Made by a program: the position numbers and the translations under genes
Source of the DNA: Metabacillus kandeliae
GTDB lineage: Bacteria > Bacillota > Bacilli > Bacillales > Bacillaceae
NCBI RefSeq assembly: GCF_021166585.1
Contig: NZ_JAJOZE010000018.1
Location: 1 to 54,444 of the forward strand
Length of the DNA: 54,444 bases
Reading direction: 5' to 3'
Shown here: in pieces, positions 48,220-54,444 of the stretch
Numbering within the stretch: the first letter of the stretch is position 1
How the letters are laid out: each line of letters begins with the position of its first letter
The notes under the pieces: generated by a model
The model's database searches: none
Seen by the model: the letters and a program-made list of their open reading frames with translations, nothing else
Told to the model about the DNA's origin: nothing

Positions 48220-48806
48220 TGATTTTAATGATTGATAACTATGATTCTTTTACTTACAACCTTGTGCAGTACCTTGGTGAGCTTGGAGAAGAGCTGATTG
48301 TTAGACGGAATGATGAAATAACCATCGAGGAGATCAAAGAGCTGAATCCTGAGTTTTTAATGATTTCCCCTGGGCCCTGCAGTCCTGATGAAGCAGGAAT
48401 CAGCATGGAAGCCATTAAAGCATTTGCAGGGGAGATTCCAATCTTTGGCGTCTGCCTCGGACATCAGTCCATAGCACAAGTTTTCGGAGGAGATGTCGTG
48501 CGGGCGGAAAAGCTGATGCACGGGAAAACCTCTGAGATCCATCACGATGGCCAAACCATCTTCACCGGCATGGAACAGCCATTTGAAGCAACAAGGTATC
48601 ACTCTTTAATCGTTAAACCCGATACGCTCCCTGACTGCCTGGCGGTCACAGCGCGGACAAAAGATAATGAAATTATGGCACTCAGGCATAAAGAACTGCC
48701 GATTGAAGGCGTGCAATTTCACCCGGAATCGATTATGACATCCGTTGGAAAAGATCTTTTAAGGAACTTTATCCAATTTTATAAAAGAACGGAAATGAGC
48801 ATTTAA
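48219..48806 (+). CDS. pabA: Glutamine amidotransferase component shared by aminodeoxychorismate and anthranilate synthases
   Basis: PabA (TrpG) supplies ammonia from glutamine to PabB, and in Bacillus also to TrpE. The 195-residue class I amidotransferase has [20 protein letters not shown], the nucleophile in [15 protein letters not shown], and HPESIMTS with the catalytic His-Glu pair. The start is GTG 48219, after GAGGTGA; GTG 48210 is inside that ribosome site. A TRAP site upstream links it to tryptophan control. Confidence 0.95.
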   Translation: MILMIDNYDSFTYNLVQYLGELGEELIVRRNDEITIEEIKELNPEFLMISPGPCSPDEAGISMEAIKAFAGEIPIFGVCLGHQSIAQVFGGDVVRAEKLMHGKTSEIHHDGQTIFTGMEQPFEATRYHSLIVKPDTLPDCLAVTARTKDNEIMALRHKELPIEGVQFHPESIMTSVGKDLLRNFIQFYKRTEMSI

Positions 48807-48809
48807 TTC

Positions 48810-49670
48810 ATGTATATTTACTTGAATGGCGATTATATAAAACCGGAGGATGCCAGGATTTCTGTTTTCGATCATGGCTATCTGTACGGGCTGGGGGTCT
48901 TTGAAACCTTTAGGGTTTACAAGGGACACCCCTTTCTTCTGAAGGACCATTTGGCTAGGCTTGGGAGATCGCTTTCTGAACTTGAAATCCGCACCCATTT
49001 GAATTTTGATAAAGTGAACAGCATCATTTCAAGCCTGCTTGCCCTGAATTCTCTGCAGGATGAAGATGTATCGATCAGGCTTAATGTTTCTGCCGGTGAC
49101 GGGGGGAACATGCTGGCCGATCAAAGTTACGATAACCCGACGGTATTGTGTTTCATGAGAAAGCTTCCCCAAACGGGTGCGCCTGTAAAAACGGGAAAAA
49201 TCTTAACGGTAAAGCGCAATACGCCTGAGGGAAGATTCCGGATGAAATCCCATCATTATATGAATAATTTCTTCGGCAAGAAGGAGACGGGAAACAGCCC
49301 GCTTCTTGAAGGAATATTTTTGACAGAGAAAGGGCATGTTGCAGAGGGTATCGTATCAAACCTTTTCTGGGCAAAGTCCGGAAAAGTGTATACCCCATCT
49401 CTTCAAACCGGCATACTGGACGGAATTACAAGAAAATTCATCCTCACTCTGCTTGAAAAGCTCCATATTCCTTTTGAGGAAGGTTTTTATACAGCAGACG
49501 AGATGCTGGCAGCAGATGAAGTGTTTGCCGTGAATTCCGTCCAAGAAATTGTTCCTTTTAAAGAGATTGAAACAGCTGTGCTAAGAGGGCGGGAAGGCCC
49601 AATGGTGGCAATGCTGATGGAAAACTACTCAAGCTGCCGGCAAAAGCTATTGGCATGTGATGAGCTGTAA
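48810..49670 (+). CDS. pabC: Aminodeoxychorismate lyase
   Basis: PabC splits aminodeoxychorismate to p-aminobenzoate and pyruvate. The 286-residue fold-type IV PLP enzyme shows FDHGYLYGLGVFETFRVYKG, MKSHHYMNNFFGKKE with the probable PLP lysine, EGIFLTEKGHVAEGIVSNLF and TPSLQTGILDGITR. ATG 48810 is 4 bp after the pabA stop with only a weak ribosome site, so translation is probably coupled. The fold is shared with D-amino acid and branched-chain aminotransferases, but operon context settles the call. Confidence 0.92.
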   Translation: MYIYLNGDYIKPEDARISVFDHGYLYGLGVFETFRVYKGHPFLLKDHLARLGRSLSELEIRTHLNFDKVNSIISSLLALNSLQDEDVSIRLNVSAGDGGNMLADQSYDNPTVLCFMRKLPQTGAPVKTGKILTVKRNTPEGRFRMKSHHYMNNFFGKKETGNSPLLEGIFLTEKGHVAEGIVSNLFWAKSGKVYTPSLQTGILDGITRKFILTLLEKLHIPFEEGFYTADEMLAADEVFAVNSVQEIVPFKEIETAVLRGREGPMVAMLMENYSSCRQKLLACDEL

Positions 49671-49682
49671 AGGATGAAAGCG

Positions 49683-50540
49683 ATGAGTACGATGAAAGTG
49701 AATAAATCAAATCAATTAAATTGCGGGCGTTTTCAGCTGGATTATTCCAAAAAAACGCTCATTATGGGAATCCTGAATGTCACCCCTGATTCATTTTCCG
49801 ACGGTGGCAAATATGATAATGTGGAAGAAGCGCTGAAGCATGCGAAAAGGCTTGCTGCTGATGGCGCGGACATCATTGATATCGGGGGGGAATCCACCAG
49901 ACCAGGTGCTGAATTCGTTCCTCAGGATGAAGAGCTGGAAAGAGTCATTCCGGTTATTGAAAGACTCTCAAAAGAAATGGATGTCCCGATTTCCATTGAC
50001 ACATATAAAGCAAATGTAGCAAGAGAAGCGGTTAAAGCTGGCGCTTCCATCATTAATGATGTGTGGGGGGCTAAAGCAGAGCCTGACATCGCAAAAGCTG
50101 CTGCAGATTACAATGTGCCAATTGTGCTGATGCATAACAGGCATAAAAGAGATTATACTCATCTGACATCAGATATGGTGGCAGATTTAAGAGAAAGCAT
50201 AGAAATTGCCAAAGCTGCAGGAGTTCCTGACGAGCATATAGTGCTCGATCCGGGCATTGGCTTTGCAAAGGATTTTCAGGAAAACATGGAAGTGATGCGG
50301 AACCTTGATCTTTTCACTCACCTCGGGTATCCTGTTCTGCTCGGCACATCACGAAAGGGCTTCATCGGCAAGGTTCTTGACCTTCCTCCTGAAGAGCGGA
50401 TGGAAGGAACAGGGGCTACTGTGTGCCTTGGAATCGAAAAAGGCTGCGATATTGTAAGAGTTCATGATGTTCGGGAAATGGCTAGAATGGCTAAAATGAT
50501 GGATGCTCTGATTGGCAAAGGAGTGCCGCAGCATGGATAA
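49683..50540 (+). CDS. folP: Dihydropteroate synthase
   Basis: FolP (Sul) joins p-aminobenzoate to dihydropterin pyrophosphate and is the sulfonamide target. The 285-residue TIM barrel has MGILNVTPDSFSDGGKYDN, DIGGESTRPGAEFV, INDVWGAKAE, DPGIGFAKDF and GTSRKGFIGKVL. ATG 49683 is eight bases after AAAGGATG; ATG 49674 lies inside that site. The end overlaps folB by 8 bp. Confidence 0.95.
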   Translation: MSTMKVNKSNQLNCGRFQLDYSKKTLIMGILNVTPDSFSDGGKYDNVEEALKHAKRLAADGADIIDIGGESTRPGAEFVPQDEELERVIPVIERLSKEMDVPISIDTYKANVAREAVKAGASIINDVWGAKAEPDIAKAAADYNVPIVLMHNRHKRDYTHLTSDMVADLRESIEIAKAAGVPDEHIVLDPGIGFAKDFQENMEVMRNLDLFTHLGYPVLLGTSRKGFIGKVLDLPPEERMEGTGATVCLGIEKGCDIVRVHDVREMARMAKMMDALIGKGVPQHG

Positions 50541-50895
50541 AATATATGTAACCGGCATGGAATTTTACGGCTATCACGGAGTTTTCGAGGAAGAAAATAA
50601 ACTGGGCCAGCGCTTCAAGGTGGATTTGACGGTTGAGAAGGATCTGAAAAAGGCCGGTGAAACAGACGATTTGGCCTATTCGATCAATTATGCTGAGCTC
50701 TATAAGCTCTGCAAAGAGATCATGGAAGGGAAACCTTATAAGCTCGTCGAATCACTGGCTGAGAAAATTGCCGGAGCTGTACTGGAGCAATTTCCTGAAG
50801 CAGCGGGCACTACCGTTAAAATTATTAAGCCTGATCCTCCAATCCCTGGCCATTACCAATCTGTAGCGGTCGAGATTACAAGGAGAAGATCATGA
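50533..50895 (+). CDS. folB: Dihydroneopterin aldolase
   Basis: FolB cleaves 7,8-dihydroneopterin to hydroxymethyl-dihydropterin and glycolaldehyde. The 120-residue protein has GMEFYGYHGVFEEENKLGQR at the start, with the catalytic region, and VKIIKPDPPIPGHYQSVAVE at the end. ATG 50533 has GGAG in the 3' end of folP. The start overlaps folP by 8 bp and the stop overlaps folK by 4 bp, so the three genes are translationally linked. Confidence 0.95.
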   Translation: MDKIYVTGMEFYGYHGVFEEENKLGQRFKVDLTVEKDLKKAGETDDLAYSINYAELYKLCKEIMEGKPYKLVESLAEKIAGAVLEQFPEAAGTTVKIIKPDPPIPGHYQSVAVEITRRRS

Positions 50896-51416
50896 ATACG
50901 GCCTACGTGGGGCTAGGGTCCAATATGGGCGACCGCGAAGAATATTTAAACAGAGCGATTCATTTTCTGGGAACCCACCCCGCTATCTCCGTTGAAAACA
51001 TCTCTTCTCTCTATGAAACGGACCCGGTCGGGTTTAAGGATCAAGGGCCGTTTTTAAATATGGCGGCACAGCTTTCAACAACTCTTAAAGCAGAAGAGCT
51101 TTTAGAAGCCTGCAGAGAAATTGAGCAGAAGCTTGGGAGAAAAAGGGATATCCGGTGGGGGCCGAGAACTTTGGACCTTGACATTTTATTGTATAATCAT
51201 GAAAATATTGAGACAGAGCAACTAATTGTTCCGCATCCGAGGATGATGGAGCGGGCTTTTGTCCTCATCCCGCTTCAGGAACTTAATCCAAAGCTCACCA
51301 TACCCAATCAATCAGAGCCGGTTTCGGTTATCATAGATCAACTACAGGATAAAGAAGGGGTAAGACTATGGAAGCTGAAAAGTGGGGGAGACGGATCAGG
51401 GCCTACCGAAAACTGA
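50892..51416 (+). CDS. folK: 2-amino-4-hydroxy-6-hydroxymethyldihydropteridine pyrophosphokinase
   Basis: FolK activates hydroxymethyl-dihydropterin by pyrophosphoryl transfer from ATP, giving the FolP substrate. The 174-residue protein has YVGLGSNMGDREEYLNRAI, ETDPVGFKDQGPFLNMAAQL and the signature RWGPRTLDLDILLY. Its last 49 bp overlap yazB. This completes the order pabB-pabA-pabC-folP-folB-folK. Confidence 0.95.
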   Translation: MNTAYVGLGSNMGDREEYLNRAIHFLGTHPAISVENISSLYETDPVGFKDQGPFLNMAAQLSTTLKAEELLEACREIEQKLGRKRDIRWGPRTLDLDILLYNHENIETEQLIVPHPRMMERAFVLIPLQELNPKLTIPNQSEPVSVIIDQLQDKEGVRLWKLKSGGDGSGPTEN

Positions 51417-51577
51417 AGGGCTACACACAGGAATCCTTTGCTAAAGATCTTGGCATTTCTGTTTCTGTACTGGGCGAAGTGGAACGCGGCAACCGGGTTC
51501 CAAGCGACCGCTTTGTCCGGGAAGTAGCTGATGCTTTGAAAGTAAGCATTGACGAACTCTACCCAAAAGAAGAGTGA
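51368..51577 (+). CDS. yazB: Small XRE-type helix-turn-helix protein YazB
   Basis: The 69-residue protein is almost entirely a Cro/CI-type DNA-binding domain: WGRRIRAYRKLKGYTQESFA, then LGISVSVLGEVERGNRVPS. It sits between folK and dusB as in B. subtilis, and its targets are unknown. The start lies within folK (49-bp overlap). AAGGGGTAAG before ATG 51368 could act as ribosome site. Confidence 0.88.
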   Translation: MEAEKWGRRIRAYRKLKGYTQESFAKDLGISVSVLGEVERGNRVPSDRFVREVADALKVSIDELYPKEE

Positions 51578-51634
51578 AAACAGCTTTATGTGCTGGCAGA
51601 TAGATTAGAAAAATGAAAGAAAGGAGGATATAGA

Positions 51635-52636
51635 ATGCTGAAAATTGGCGATATTGAATTAAAAAACCGTGTGATTCTTGCCCCTATGGCCGGTGTTTGC
51701 AATGCTGCCTTTCGCCTGACAGTGAAAGAGTTCGGAGCAGGCCTTGTTTGTGCTGAAATGGTCAGTGACAAGGCGATACTATATAAGAACGCTAGAACAA
51801 TGGGCATGCTTCATATTGATGAAGGTGAAAAGCCTTTGAGCCTGCAGATCTTTGGCGGGGAAAAGGACACGCTTGTCGAAGCAGCCAAGTTTGTTGATAA
51901 AAACACAACGGCAGACATTATTGATATTAATATGGGATGTCCCGTTCCTAAAATTACAAATTGTGATGCTGGCGCCAAATGGCTCCTTGATCCGGGCAAA
52001 ATTTATGAAATGGTTTCTGCTGTGGTAGATGCTGTTGATAAGCCTGTAACGGTAAAAATGCGCATGGGCTGGGATGATGACCATATTTTTGCAGTGGAAA
52101 ACGCTCGCGCTGTGGAGCGGGCAGGCGGTAAAGCTGTAGCTCTCCATGGAAGAACGCGTGTCCAATTGTACGAAGGAACGGCAAATTGGGATATCATTAA
52201 AGAAGTAAAGCAGTCTGTTGCTATTCCGGTTATCGGCAATGGCGATGTGCAAACCCCTCAGGATGCCAAGAGAATGCTAGATGAAACAGGTGTTGACGGC
52301 GTTATGATCGGGCGTGCTGCGCTTGGAAACCCCTGGATGATTTACAGAACCGTGAACTACCTTGAAACAGGAGAGCTTGGCGAAGAACCGACGGCCCGGG
52401 AAAAAATGGATGTATGCAAGCTGCATCTGGACCGGCTGATATCCCTGAAAGGCGAACATATCGCAATAAGGGAAATGAGAAAGCACGCAGCATGGTATTT
52501 AAAAGGAATCCGGGGCAATGCAATGGTTCGGACCGGAGTCAATACGTGTGAAACAAGAGCAGAAATGGTGACGCTTCTTGATCATTTTGTGGAAGAGCAT
52601 GAAGCAAAACAGGAAGACGGCATCCAAGCAGGGTAG
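51635..52636 (+). CDS. dusB: tRNA-dihydrouridine synthase DusB
   Basis: The 333-residue FMN-dependent enzyme reduces uridine in the tRNA D-loop. It has VILAPMAGVCNAAFRLTVKE, DINMGCPVPKITNCDAG with the catalytic cysteine, VKMRMGWDDDH, ALHGRTRVQLYEG and VIGNGDVQTPQDA. ATG 51635 follows AAAGGAGGAT. Which uridine it modifies cannot be told from sequence. A terminator separates it from lysS. Confidence 0.94.
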   Translation: MLKIGDIELKNRVILAPMAGVCNAAFRLTVKEFGAGLVCAEMVSDKAILYKNARTMGMLHIDEGEKPLSLQIFGGEKDTLVEAAKFVDKNTTADIIDINMGCPVPKITNCDAGAKWLLDPGKIYEMVSAVVDAVDKPVTVKMRMGWDDDHIFAVENARAVERAGGKAVALHGRTRVQLYEGTANWDIIKEVKQSVAIPVIGNGDVQTPQDAKRMLDETGVDGVMIGRAALGNPWMIYRTVNYLETGELGEEPTAREKMDVCKLHLDRLISLKGEHIAIREMRKHAAWYLKGIRGNAMVRTGVNTCETRAEMVTLLDHFVEEHEAKQEDGIQAG

Positions 52637-52659
52637 ACGGTCTGCTGCAGGATTTTACG

Positions 52660-52684
52660 CTGCCAGCCCTGGCTGGCAGTTTTT
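52660..52684 (+). terminator. Terminator after dusB
   Basis: CTGCCAGCC (52660-52668) pairs with GGCTGGCAG (52671-52679), followed by five T. Confidence 0.85.
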
Positions 52685-52722
52685 CTGATAAAATGCGAGA
52701 GCAAATATGATATAAAACGTGA

Positions 52723-54234
<1,512 letters not shown>

Positions 54235-54240
54235 TACTGA

Positions 54241-54270
54241 TGGCTGCCGATTACGATCGGCAGCCATTTT
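54241..54270 (+). terminator. Terminator after lysS
   Basis: An 11-bp perfect stem, 54241-54251 with 54256-54266 (TGGCTGCCGAT/ATCGGCAGCCA), is followed by four T. Confidence 0.9.
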
Positions 54271-54309
54271 TACTTTTTTAAAATATCTTTTGAAAAACGA
54301 AAAAAACTC

Positions 54310-54338
54310 TTGCCATCTTCTTTTCACGGTGGTATATT
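54310..54338 (+). promoter_or_regulatory. rRNA operon-type promoter P1
   Basis: TTGCCA (54310-54315) and TATATT (54333-54338) have a 17-bp spacer. The rRNA genes themselves lie outside the window. Confidence 0.65.
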
Positions 54339-54394
54339 ATTATTCGTTGCTACAAAACAGCGACTTGCAAGAAATAGAAAAACGAAAAAAGTTA

Positions 54395-54423
54395 TTGACA
54401 TAGCAAAGACGATTTGTTATGAT
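54395..54423 (+). promoter_or_regulatory. rRNA operon-type promoter P2
   Basis: TTGACA (54395-54400) and TATGAT (54418-54423) have a 17-bp spacer, about 85 bp after P1. Tandem P1-P2 spacing of this kind is typical of Bacillus rrn operons. Confidence 0.75.
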
Positions 54424-54444
54424 AGTAAAGTTCCTTTCGGAACG

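Overview
The window is a 54.4 kb stretch of chromosome from an endospore-forming member of the Bacillaceae. The gene order from csfB (anti-sigma-G factor Gin) to lysS matches the origin-proximal region of Bacillus subtilis almost gene for gene. Sporulation genes (csfB, yabG, sspF, spoVG, fin, spoVT, yabP, yabQ, spoIIE, yabS, yabT) and a Bacillus-type abrB carrying Spo0A boxes support this. Species cannot be fixed from the sequence alone. Dispersed intergenic repeats of two families suggest a Cytobacillus/Mesobacillus-like soil bacillus, which is inference. I recognise 55 protein genes and two tRNAs. Only abrB lies on the minus strand. No prophage, insertion sequence, CRISPR array or accessory island is visible.

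Layout. 1-7.4 kb: csfB, a PLP decarboxylase (yaaO), then a replication and signalling run (tmk, darA, yaaR, holB, ricT, yabA) and two RNA methylation genes (trmN6-like, rsmI). 7.4-16 kb: abrB facing metS, both flanked by a GC-rich repeat (R1), then tatD, yabE, rnmV, rsmA, yabG. 16-24 kb: veg, sspF, ispE, purR, ridA, spoVG, glmU, prs, ctc, pth, fin. 24-34 kb: mfd, spoVT, yabM, mazG, rqcP, yabP, yabQ, divIC, yabR. 34-39.5 kb: tRNA-Met, tRNA-Glu, spoIIE, yabS, yabT. 39.6-46.5 kb: tilS, hpt, ftsH, coaX, hslO, cysK. 46.8-54.2 kb: the folate operon pabB-pabA-pabC-folP-folB-folK, then yazB, dusB, lysS. The window ends on two tandem strong promoters that very probably drive an rRNA operon just outside.

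Regulation can be read in many places. There are matching sigma-F promoters before csfB and fin, a sigma-H promoter before spoVG, and a sigma-B promoter before ctc. A sigma-G-like promoter precedes spoVT. spoIIE has a Spo0A-type promoter with a 21-bp spacer, and abrB has twin Spo0A boxes. A TRAP-type NAG-triplet array covers the pabA ribosome binding site. metS has a long structured leader ending in a terminator-like hairpin.

The coding content is conventional core genome. I did not find a clearly new protein system. What the known genes do not explain is in the gaps: (1) a 170-200 bp repeat (R2) in three copies, whose inner hairpin shows paired compensatory changes; (2) a 175-181 bp repeat (R1) in two copies with terminal inverted repeats and no protein gene; (3) six ATATCGGC-like words spaced 20-21 bp apart upstream of the tRNA genes; (4) mutually exclusive hairpins in the metS leader. 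Compared with B. subtilis as I remember it, yazA (GIY-YIG, between trmN6 and rsmI) and yacD (PrsA-like, between hslO and cysK) are absent.
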